Position numbers and translations under genes: made by a program
DNA from: Venturia oleaginea
Taxonomy: Eukaryota; Ascomycota; Dothideomycetes; Venturiales; Venturiaceae
Direction of reading: 5' to 3'
NCBI GenBank assembly: GCA_013176395.1
Contig: JABMLP010000002.1
Location: 558,001-622,000 of the forward strand
Length of the DNA: 64,000 nt
In this document: piece after piece, positions 54,552-64,000 of the stretch
Position numbering within the stretch: the first letter of the stretch is position 1
Layout: each line of letters starts with the position of its first letter
Notes under the pieces: model-generated
What the model was told of the DNA's origin: nothing
The model's input: the letters and a program-made list of their open reading frames with translations, nothing else
Database searches by the model: none

Positions 54552-56676
54552 TCAGAAATCGCTACCACAAGACGTCCATTGTTTGAATCTCGTAACAAAG
54601 CGTTCAATTTCATTGCCAGCCTCGAGTGGTGAGCGTAGTCGGACTACACGACCAGGTACGAGGGATTCGCTCCAAAATCTGGCACGATGTCGGTTATACT
54701 CCGCTTGTTGGATTGGTCCATATACATCGTAACGAAACCAATTCCAGTTGGAAGCGTGAAACTCGTTAGGTTCTGGGGAACGGTGATCTTGGAGGCCAGG
54801 AGGTGTGTACGCACTCAATGGATCACCCCGGCATATTTGCTCTGCTACGATGCGGATAAAATTCTGGCAATTACCAATTGATCCTGTGTTGAGGACAAGA
54901 CTGTATATCCACTTCTTCATGGTATTCGAGCAGATGAAATCGATCTCTTCGGCGGTCGCAGTGGTCCAACCGATCAGGAGCACATCGAATAAGCCTTCCG
55001 CATGCTCGCGCAGTCGAGGATTCCATAATCGCCGTGCGTGAAATCCCGCTTGAGACTTGGCGCGCATACCAGGACTACAGGGATGTATGGCAACCGGATC
55101 AGTGTTGTATCTGAGCCCTGAGCTGTGTGAACTTTTACTTCGCTCCCTGCTATCCGGAATTCTTCGGCGGTCGTGAAGCCGAAGTTCGTACTTGCGTTTT
55201 TCGACAATCAACACGTAATGTGTACCTTTGTCTAAGCCGACTGGCCTCGACAGAAATACTTGCTTCATCTTAGGGTTAATGGCGAGTTCTGCTTGCTGTG
55301 CGGCTTTGGCAGCGACGACGTCATTCTTCGTGATACCAAATTTTGGTCCCAGCAGCAGCTCATCAAGTCTACCAGGTAGACCCCACAACATAGTCCCCAA
55401 GTGGCTTTGTTGGGCTCCGGCTGGTACTGCCATGAAATCGTCAAAATCGTCAAAATCGTCGAGTGATGAGCGTACCATCCTGAAAGCTTGTGGGACGACA
55501 AGAGCCAGCCCCGTCAGGGAGGATGCGTTGTTTGATATGACTGCAAACACTGCTCCGGCTCCGGCAGCAACGCTCTTCGAGCAGATCCAGTAGCCTGCGA
55601 AACGTCAGTGATATGCCGAGATGACACGGATCGAATCCTAGTTAGACCTTGCTGCTCGCAAACATGAGTGAAGATTACTCCAGCAACGGCATAATTAGGT
55701 AGACTTATAGGCAAATCGCCAATCTCGGCTAGTCTGGTTCAGCATGTTGAAGACACGAGCCGTACGGAGTACATACAAAGTCCAAGAAGTTGGAAAACTG
55801 CGAGGTACACGACGGCCGGAACACTGGCGATCATGATTGCCGTGCTGACTGCCTTCATTAGTTGCATTGGCAAGTTGACTTCCAAACTTACCACGGCCCA
55901 ATATCAACCAGGACACCAGAGCTGCCACACCAACAGCGAAACCCATCGCCGCAATGACATATATCAAGACTATGCCAAAGAGGCCACCAAAGACTAATAT
56001 CATGACCACCCAAGTACGAACACCCGAGTCTGGGAGAAGGAACGCGTACCTATCAACCATCATCCGGCGGTCAGGAGCAGCTGGATCGATCGAAAGTCGT
56101 TGAACAAGCCTTCCAGCAAGCATAGCAACTTGGATAGCAAATTCGCGAATAGCTGCTAGGAGTAGTCCTATACACATTGATCTGCTCGACGCGGTACTGT
56201 GTGTCATGTGAGCCCCAACTGCGATCGCTGCTGGCCCGGCCGCAGAGCTGACGGCGACGGACACAAGAACATGGATTATATATGCAATCACTACAAGTTC
56301 ATATTAGCTTCACTATACACTGGAAGTAAAAACTCATGGTCCAAGAGCACACCAACAGTTCCAAAACGCACGTACCGGCTGCCGTGTTGCTCAGATACGC
56401 AAATCGTTCGACTGCGATACATCAGAATTTGCTCTCGTCAGTCATAGAGAGGAGAGCTGACAAGTGTTGTACCCAACCCATCTGCCTGTCACATTCGAGT
56501 CAGTCGTGAGCGTTGAACAAATACGGACATAGCATTGGATACAAACCTCCTGTTTCAATGAATTCATCATCATTCGAATCTTCCGACTCAGATCGTGTGA
56601 TAAAATTGACCATACTGATTTGACATATGCCTTTGAGAGGTTTGCCGTGGAGTTGCTGGTTCGCAGTTTCGTGCAT
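54552..56676 (-). CDS. Multi-pass membrane protein, about 589 aa, seven exons
   Basis: Read as complement(54552..55594, 55648..55728, 55777..55848, 55892..56290, 56376..56411, 56473..56481, 56547..56676). All joins keep frame. Exon 2 is 9 nt and rests on frame alone. After an acidic N terminus (RSESEDSNDDEFIETG) come hydrophobic segments IAYIIHVLVSVAVSSAAGPA, VVMILVFGGLFGIVLIYVIA, IMIASVPAVVYLAVFQLLGL and, further on, YAVAGVIFTHV and AAGAGAVFAVIS, giving four to six possible spans. The C-terminal half is soluble, with SLDDFDDFDDFMAVPAG and LLLGPKFGITKNDV. Around 55210-54970 a different frame looks about as protein-like, so a further intron or a frameshift may have been missed. I do not recognise the family. 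Confidence 0.6.
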
Positions 56677-57119
56677 GCCGCCTCGGCTGTAATGTTGCTC
56701 GGGCGTGTGACACCCTGAGCATCTAAGTTGAAGATTTGCTTTTGCCCGTAAGACCGCGCTACTAGAGCTGGTTTTTAAGAAGTTGCATGATGGCTTTGGC
56801 CCCGAGAACTGTGGCTGCGCCAATACAGGCAACGCGCAGGCTCAGCCCAGTCTCAGTAGACAATAACTAGCTTTGGCCTGCAGGAAACTACGCTTTGAAA
56901 TTTGGTTTACTTTAGTAAGATGTACGTTGGCTGTGACTCCAAAATTGTGGCTGCAGACAACCCACGCCTAGTTTTCAGCTCGTGTGGTGTTACAGGGCGA
57001 TCCAGGCTCAAGGTCTAGTTCTACGCTTCCATAGACATGATATCTGCTGTCTCCAGTCTGCCTGCATATTAGTTCTGCTTAGCAAGCCACAGCAAGCGAC
57101 ATCCTGCCAACTGTTGATC
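56677..57119. promoter_or_regulatory. Divergent intergenic region
   Basis: 443 bp between the start codons of the membrane protein (minus) and the Gln-rich protein (plus). No factor site is recognised. The short distance suggests shared regulation of the pair. Confidence 0.4.
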
Positions 57120-58549
57120 ATGGGGGTAAGTTTGCAACCAATTCAACTCCATCTCTTAGTGCGCATTCTGCAGGACACTGGATACTGACGATTGCAAATG
57201 ACAGCTCGCGGATAAATTAAATGCAGCGAATGTAAGCAATCAACAGCATATTCTCCAAGCGACGGCCCCGGGCCAAAGCCAGTTGCATAATGTTCCGCCC
57301 TCGACTGCGGGTGGATTAATTAGGCCAGGTGTAGGAGCGACGGTGCCCAAGGTAAGATACCTTTGCACTTGATGTAGGTAGGCCGATACTAAATCTCTCG
57401 CAGGCCGTACACCAAGTCCCACCTCCAAACCCTCCGCCGTACTTGAACCCGGCAAATGCAGAATGGCATGCTTTCGCCTCGTGGCGCCAGAATGCACTGG
57501 AGTTTTATGAGGCCAGGACTCAACAGGACGGCCGTCGACTCCGGGAGCTTGAACAAGAGCATCGCAAACAACAGACGAAGAAGCGTGATGCCAAAGTGGC
57601 CAAGAGAGCTATCGATGAATACAAGAGAAAGCTCGTCGAACAAGGTAGCGCTGGTGGCGAGAGACAGGCTACGAGTCCGCGAGAAGGGAAAGAGCCGATC
57701 GACGTTGAGAACGCGACGAATCCAGCAGAGATGACTGAGATTGATACCACGGATGCAGTTCCAGTCCTTGAAATGTGGTCTTACATGTCTGGCCGACCTG
57801 CTTACCTGCACTTCTTGCCAGTGGTGGATGCGGCAACTGGACTGCATCCTGATTTTGGAGATCCAGTTTCCGGGCTTGCTGATGTTCAGAGATACGGTCC
57901 CGAAGCCTTTCAGATGGTTTGCGATGCAGCGACCCGACGTAATGAGCGTTACAAGTACGCAGTCGTAAGCGTACGACGAACGAAACAGGTTTGGACCATG
58001 AGGTTCTGGATCTGGCCAAGGGTTAAACAAAGGCAATATCTGTTCGTTATGAGGGGAGAAAAGAAGACAGCTTCGGAACTTTCAGCTCCACAACAGAGTC
58101 AAGTCCAACAACCATCTAGACCTCCAGGATATGGAATTCCAGGACTTCCATGGCAGACACAGCCACAGTCGCAGCAACTTCAAGAAACAGTTCAGTCACA
58201 GCAGCAGCAGATCATGGGCCTTCATCAACAGTTGCAGCAACTTCAAAATCGACAGATTCGACGCGATGCTTGGCCTGTTTCAGTTAGGTCATCGTTCGAG
58301 AGCGATACTTACGATGATATCGGTGCGGAAACCGATTGCTTAGCGCCTGCAGGGGAACCACCGTCGGAGCCGTCAGAAGCGCGTATATCGAAGACACAGA
58401 TCGAACACATCTCCACTGGCGTCGAGGATGCACAGAGCGATACCGCGGTACCTGCACGAGACACACCAAAAGAACTTGAGCGGCTGCATCACGACATCGC
58501 GTCTGATGAGGCAGGATCATCGGCCAATCCTGTAAAAGGAATTTCGTAG
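57120..58549 (+). CDS. Gln-rich uncharacterised protein, 432 aa
   Basis: Read as join(57120..57125, 57205..57351, 57404..58549). The first exon is ATGGGG only, followed by GTAAGT. The acceptors at 57204 and 57403 keep phase into LADKLNAANVSNQQ and AVHQVPPPNPPPYLNP. After a Pro-rich N terminus comes a charged helical segment (LRELEQEHRKQQTKKRDAKV). Then comes a globular stretch (VPVLEMWSYMSGRPAYLHFL, YGPEAFQMVCDAATRRNERY, TMRFWIWPRVKQRQYLFVMR). Next is a Gln-rich coiled-coil-like segment (LQETVQSQQQQIMGLHQQLQ, about residues 300-320) and an acidic disordered tail. The central MRFWIWP block suggests a family domain, but I cannot name it. It is divergent from the membrane-protein gene. Confidence 0.7.
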
Positions 58550-58920
58550 AGTTGGGACGTACGTTATTGCAATCCAGTCTGCGTGATCGAACCTCTTCTG
58601 AACCTGGAAGCACAATAGTGTTGTATACAGCCACAAAGACTTCTCGTCTCTTCGATTCCAACGGTTTTGAAGAAAAGCTAGAAAACGTGCGAAACATTAC
58701 CATTAAAGAGATCTCTACTATTACCGCTTAGTCGAAGGATACTCCATCATCCTCTCCACCGCCGATAATTCCGCAAAGACTCGTACTCCTCTCCGACTCC
58801 ACCGTCCCCAGCACACTACCAGTTGTGGAGAGCCCGCCTCAACACTTCAATTGTATATTATATCTAAATGCTACCCTCAATTACCTTAACTGAACCGTTC
58901 CAAGATGCGACTCCGCCATT
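58550..58920. other. Intergenic, no gene seen
   Basis: 3' flanks of the Gln-rich gene and of the minus-strand pseudogene. Nothing else is recognised. Confidence 0.5.
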
Positions 58921-61118
58921 TCAATGATATCCAAGATTATGATACTCTTGAAAGCTAGTCGAACGTCCGTGTACTTCTTCTTCTTCAGTTTCATCTACCC
59001 TTGCCAAGCTTCTACGTGGGCGAATACCCGCCTGTCGAGTGGAATCTGGCGTCTGCAAGCCAGACTCTTCAGAACGGCGTGCTTTATAGGCCGTGTCACC
59101 TCGGGATGTCTCGCGACGCCCCGAATCGTAACGGTCCGCAGTACCAGATCTCGAAGACTCGCCATTTGAATCTTGGCGGCGCGTCCTATGTTTGCCATTA
59201 TCTCGGGGTTTCTCGTGATAACCGTCGGCGGTATATGACCGAGATCTCGAAGGCTCGCCATTTGATTCATAACGGCGCGTCTCATAATCTAGAGATTTAG
59301 ACCGCTCTGGTGACTTGCTTCGTCGCTTCTTCGTAGGTTTATTAACCCCGCCTAAGATCTCAGCCGCCTTGCCAATATCTAAGCCAGCCTTACTCAATGT
59401 CTCCAGCGTGCTTCTTTGCTCTGGAATGAAGGATTTAGCCCTCGAAGGTTTCGTAGGCAAATCATCAAGCTCAGACTCAGATTCGGACTCAGATTCGGAC
59501 TCGGTTCCCAACAAAGAGGATTCGTCGTCACTAATCTTGACGACTTTTGGGTGCTTCTACGAGAGCCAGCGTAGCTAGGCTGCGTTGACCCTTCTCGTAA
59601 TACCTCTCCCGATCCCCATCCACCCTTTCCTGCTTGCCTTCTCATAGCCTTTGTTCTACGGTATCCTTCGAAACCATGGCCCCACGCAACCATATAATCT
59701 TGAAGCCCTTTGACCCACGCATCGAAGATAAGCCAATCCCCTCCCTTGCCATCTCCGCTGAGGCTTGTGTAGGAGTTGTAGGCATTTCTGGTAGTGGATA
59801 AAGATTGCGCCGCGAATTCCCATGTGTCGCTTCCCTGACGTCGAGCCATTCCGAATGTGTATCCAATGACGTTGGCCTGAACTTGTTTCTGAAACACCTT
59901 TGCTTGTCTATCACTGACTTCTTTGGCCGATTTCCTCATTGATGTCAGTACAGGATCTAGGCAGGAACTCGCCTCATGGGTAAAGTCGGTACCCGGGAGC
60001 GGACTAAATAAACAAACTACTAAGATACCATGCACCCCAATAGTACTATCAAACATCTCCTTCTTCCATACGACACCCGGCGCGTTCAAATGCCAGTTTT
60101 ATTCCCAATCTGGTGGCTTTTTGACTGCCATTTCGTCAAACCTCTCTAGGCGGAACTGGTGAGCCTGCTTATCCCCATACATAACAACGCCGAATTGCTT
60201 CATCTGATATTTCACGAACCCCATGAAATACATAGGCACGTCTTTCGGCCGTTCAAATGCAGGAAGAGATGCAGTCCCATTCGTTGCCCAGCTTCCTGGT
60301 GGGGAATAATCTCGTTCGCGATCGCTGCGATCACGAGAGCCTCTTCGATACCTTTGATCCTTGCCCCCACGATCGCGGGATCTATCTCTCTGATCTTCTT
60401 GATTACTGCGGGGCCAGTACTGCGACTCTTGGCTTGGACTTCGTCTCGGAGGCGTCTTAGGTCTTCTCTTCTCACGTTGTTCTCGATCTAGAGCTTCCCG
60501 ATTTACATCTCGACGTGGTGTTCCTCTACTTCGACTTCGTCTTGAAGCCGGTTCTCGGGGAGTATCGCGGCGAGGTGTTACAGATCTTGTTCTTCCAGTA
60601 CGACGGGAATCCTGGCGCTGTGGCTCTCGACTTCGATCTCGTACTGGTTGGGCTCAGGAACTATCTCGACTTCGACTTCGCTCTCGCCTTGTTACAGACC
60701 TTCTTCTTTCAGTAGATCCACGACGAGAACCCTGGCGCAGCGACTCTCAACTCCGATTATTCAATCTCCTCTCCTCTTCTATTCTATATCTCTCCTTCTC
60801 CTCTCTAGCCTCTCTCTCCTTCCTTGATTTTCTCGCCTCTTCTCTTTCATACTCTTTATCACTATCCTCTCGGCCACTTCGATCGCTACTTCTTGCCTTG
60901 CTTTTACCTTTCTCTTCCCTCTTTTTGGCCTTGAGGTAGCTATCCAGTAGCATTGCCTTCTTTATCGCGTTATCTTTACTTTTAACCATTGTATACTTTC
61001 TGAGCTCAGTCGTAAGTCCTCTATCGTTGAGACCCCTGACAGTTTTCTCAAGATCCCAGAAAGATTCGCCCTTCTCCTCCTGCCACTTGTCTTGCCATTT
61101 AGCGTTCTTTGCCGCCAT
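58921..61118 (-). pseudogene. Arg/Ser-rich protein gene with three in-frame stops and a frameshift
   Basis: From ATG 61118 one frame reads through to about 59540 but contains TGA at 60749-60747, TGA at 60656-60654 and TAA at 60101-60099. Content is coherent across the stops: a helical N terminus (AKWQDKWQEEKGESFWDLEK, KDNAIKKAMLLDSYLKAKKR), a charged RE/RS-repeat region (SRSRGTPRRDVNREALDRE), then PMYFMGFVKYQMKQFGVVMY and RRQGSDTWEFAAQSLSTTRN. Near 59540 the sense shifts to another frame, giving VVKISDDESSLLG, a Ser-Glu repeat, and KSFIPEQRSTLETLSKAGLD before the end at 58921. The stops fit single C-to-T changes in CGA or CAA codons, as repeat-induced point mutation makes. Introns around all three stops seem unlikely but cannot be excluded. 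Confidence 0.6.
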
Positions 61119-61473
61119 ACGGTCTTACAAACAATCTTGTATTATATTAAGAGTAGAGCAGAAATGGGAGAGTATTTAACAGTCTTTAGGGTGTGCGTAT
61201 TCAAATTTCTCGAACCTCGATTCTAGTTATTGGCTTTCATATTTCCCAATTCTTGACTTCAATTTTCACGCCTCAAAGAACTGGGGAAACCTTCAAACAA
61301 TTCTATCCCTTCGCTAACGATCACTCTCATTCCTTCTTTGTCCAAAAATGATACATTCGATCTTGCGTTTCCCACCAAATCTCGATAAGCCTCCTATTGA
61401 TTCGTCCGGCATTGTCAGTGGACCTGAAATCGGCCTGCTAGATCCTCCGCCCCCGGCTAATTTGTTGCCTATT
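61119..61473. other. Intergenic, no gene seen
   Basis: The upstream side of the Arg/Ser-rich pseudogene. A plus-strand frame starting at 61348 runs into the copia LTR and is not supported as a gene. Confidence 0.45.
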
Positions 61474-61770
61474 TGTAGGATGGAAATGTTGCCATTGGGA
61501 TATTCCCGTCTTCCTGATGCACGTAGCAGAAAATATCGTTCTCCTCGACTTCGCCAAGAAGAAGGGAGCGGTAGTAATCAAACAAAGCCCTTTCTGGGCG
61601 AAGCTCTTGGATGATACACAGTGAAAAGATAGGGTTTGAGGATTGCATGAGGTTTGATTTGATGAGAACTGAGCGATAGTTATATCGATATGAATGCTTT
61701 GAAATCAAAAGGCTGGTACAAGGTTCCGACGGCTGTATATAGCCGATATCTACTGCTGCATCATCTAACA
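61474..61770 (-). repeat. Probable 3' LTR of the copia remnant
   Basis: On the minus strand it begins TGTTAGATGATG at 61770, directly after a purine-rich GAGAGGGTG tract, as a copia 3' LTR should. The far end is set tentatively at TCCTACA (61474). The 5' LTR lies outside the window, so the boundary cannot be checked by comparison. Confidence 0.6.
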
Positions 61771-64000
61771 CACCCTCTCAGGGCTAGCCTCAGGCCTGAA
61801 ATGACATAGAAAAGTGGTGATACATTCCTTGGTGTTGAAGTTTGGTGAAGCCTGAGTAGCTGGTTTTAGTATGGTTTTTGGTGTAGATTTCGCAATTTTG
61901 AGTGCGTTGACGAGAGCCTCAACATCGACCATATTGAGCTGCGATAGAAAGTTTTGGTGTTGTTGAGGGCTCAGGATTTTTATCATTCCGTCGGCAATCA
62001 TGAGGGCAGTGGCTATCCAAATGATGATGATTATAGCAGCTTAAACCTGCTGGCGAAGCCACATTTGGTGTATATCGATATGACGCAGTCGAGTTACAAG
62101 TTTGGGCGATTCTTTGTTCATTAGTTTGACTGTTTGAGCGTTATCGCAGTGAATAGTTGTTGGTTCCTGAGGGTTGAATCTGATGGCTTTAAAGAAGCGG
62201 TTCCACCACATCATTTCACATGAAGCTCCAGAAAGAGCGAGGATATTCAGCTTCAGTGGTAGAGGTTGATACTGTTTTTTGCTTAGTAGCTCTCCAGTCA
62301 ATGAGCCTACCGTAAGGGCTGAATGTAAAGCCTTTACTACTACGGCGGGTAGCGATATCATCGGCAAAAGACGCATCCGAATGACATGAGAAGATGTTCT
62401 CAGTTTTAAGGCCATTGAACTGAATTGAGAGATACCGAGAATGATAAAGATAAATAATGACTTGGTCTGCAGCGTTAGAACACTGCTGGCTGGGTTTTTG
62501 CAGATGTTCTGAAAGAAGAGAGACTGATTTGGCAATATCGGGCCTTGTTATAGTCGCAGCGAAGTCGATGCACCCGACCTTTTATTGGTAGGCAAAGATA
62601 GACTGCGGTAAAGCCTTGTCAAGGCGTAGTGTGAGTGGTACATTTGGCATCGGTGATAAGACGGCTTTTCAGGTAGTAAGATTAAAGCGATTGGCGATTT
62701 TTTCGATATATGCATCCTGTAAGAGACTGATGGTTTTGGCGTCACGATTGCGAAGAATGCGGATGCCAAGAAAGTACTCAGGGAGGCCTATCTGTTTAAT
62801 AGTATACTTGGACCTAAGTTTAGCTTCAAATTCAGTGACGAGGTAACGAGATCTTGGGTGACAAGCGACAATAATATTATCTACGAAGAAGAATACCAAC
62901 ATGTCTTGCTTCACAAAAAGACATAGAATGCCCGGAATAGGTGTGAGGCCAAAAGATTCGAGGGTTTCGCTGAAGTTGCGCTGCCAGAGTAGTGGAGATT
63001 GGCGAAGTCCGTACAAGGCACGAAGGAGTAAGAGAACACCATTGCCTGGGAAGCCATCTGGATGTGTGACGTACACAGGTTTCATTGACGTTAGCGTTGA
63101 TGTAGGCATTGACTACATCGTACTGCCATATATCGAGTCCGAATGCAGCAATAAGGGCCATCAAGAAGTGAAAGATTCGTGCAGCCAGTGTTGTTGCTGC
63201 AGTTTCTGCCATAGTGGTTTGAAGGTCGCCTCGTACGCAGAGACGTGCTTTGAATTTGGTGAGGTAGCCGTTAGAATCCGATTTGTACGAGAAGGCCCAT
63301 ATCATTGGCAAAGGTATGATGCTGGGATCCATCTCTGAAGTTGCAAGAGGCTTGAATGTACCTGATTTGCGGAGATGGTTGAATTCTTTCTCTACAGCAG
63401 CGATGAACTGGTCTGCATACAGATGACGAATCATTTGATGCCAATACTTGGGGACTGGAGGTATGTCTTTCCCGTGGGTTCTGGTTGATGAAGTTGCCAG
63501 GGAGAGAGCGAAATCAAAGCCTATAAGGAAGCCTGAATGCTCATTGACTGCTGTGATGTGTGCTTGATGACGAGTCCTCTTTCCAGAAATTATGCTTCTG
63601 ATATCAGTTTCAGCACCAACTGCGGTGTATTCCTCAGAGATCTCTGCAGTGTAGGAGGGCCGAACAGTTGAGGTTGATAACAGATTGGAGGGTGCTGGCG
63701 AGGGAGATTATAATTAGCGGGGTTCAGCTTTATTATTATCTTCGCTTTTATTATTATCCTCGCCATCCTTATTAGATTCTTAATCCTTATCGGATTCTTC
63801 CTTATCATTCTCAGTGTTATCAGAGGAGTCAGTGGCTGACTCCTGCAAAGGTAGAGTAACAGATGGAGTTGGTGATGGCGATGGTGATAGAAGCTGAGAT
63901 TAAGGTGCAGGAGCTTTTAGCGAAGACAATTGAGCAGGAGAGGAGGGCTAAATCGGTTCAGTAACTGGGATTTCACCAAAGTTTGGTAGCGTGAACTGAA
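61765..64000 (-). pseudogene. Ty1/copia polymerase remnant, runs off the right edge
   Basis: Minus-strand pieces in the correct order. From 64000 comes a Ser/Pro-rich integrase tail with several stops, then KYWHQMIRHLYADQFIAAVE, then the RT start (SNGYLTKFKARLCVRGD, GLDIWQYDVVNAYINA). Next are RALYGLRQSPLLWQRNF and FFVDNIIVACH (FVDN where YVDD is expected). Then come GLPEYFLGIRILRN and an RNase H with THCDNAQTVKLM-like IHCDNAQTVKLMNKE and LVTRLRHIDIHQMWLRQ. The C-terminal LSPQQHQNFLSQLNMVDVE follows. Several frameshifts and stops, and the loss of both catalytic RT Asp context residues, make it inactive. Confidence 0.85.

Noticed and set aside
1..64000. CRISPR arrays, bacterial operons or replication origins
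   Set aside because: None seen. Introns, gene families and transposons all point to fungal nuclear DNA.

Overview
This window looks like nuclear DNA of a filamentous ascomycete. Most genes carry several short GT-AG introns, often with CTAAC or CTAAT branch-like motifs. The house-keeping genes are fungal in form: cyclin C, an EF-hand mitochondrial carrier, RPA32, DBP10, DBP4 and an Spf31-type J protein. The transposons are also typical of fungi: a chromodomain Ty3/gypsy element, Fot1/pogo remnants, Ty1/copia remnants and a TA-target MITE. Class Leotiomycetes is my guess from general resemblance; the window alone does not prove it. Exon joins were worked out by hand from splice signals and reading frame and have no transcript support.

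Layout. 1-8 kb: a gene running off the left edge, a 109-residue mitochondrial-type protein, a His/Ser/Pro-rich protein, cyclin C (SSN8) and the calcium-regulated carrier (SAL1 type). 9-12.7 kb: two poorly resolved convergent genes with acidic C termini, the first F-box-like and carrying a foldback MITE. 12.8-19.0 kb: one complete, nearly pristine chromovirus with identical target duplications. 20.5-24.4 kb: RFA2 and DBP10, divergent across a 188-bp promoter with two MluI cell-cycle boxes. 24.4-32.3 kb: a long stretch with no gene I can support, upstream of a Zn2Cys6 plus PAS-like transcription factor (32.3-34.3 kb). 36.4-40.4 kb: the divergent pair Spf31/DNAJC8-like and DBP4.

41-51 kb is accessory and decayed: an SF1-helicase-like sequence without its Walker A lysine, an F-box-like protein, a small secreted protein with two eroded paralogues, duplicated membrane-protein fragments, several solo LTRs with perfect target duplications, a PD-(D/E)XK-like DUF7924 gene wedged between transposon pieces, and two broken Fot1-type transposases. 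51.7-58.5 kb is a compact block of four intact uncharacterised genes: DUF6601-like membrane protein, von Willebrand A protein, multi-pass membrane protein and a Gln-rich protein. 58.9-64 kb holds an arginine/serine-rich pseudogene and a copia polymerase remnant running off the right edge.

Functional links. RFA2 serves DNA replication and has S-phase promoter boxes. DBP10 and DBP4 both serve ribosome assembly. The 51.7-58.5 kb block, bordered by transposon debris on both sides, is the best candidate for an undescribed system, but its function cannot be read from sequence.
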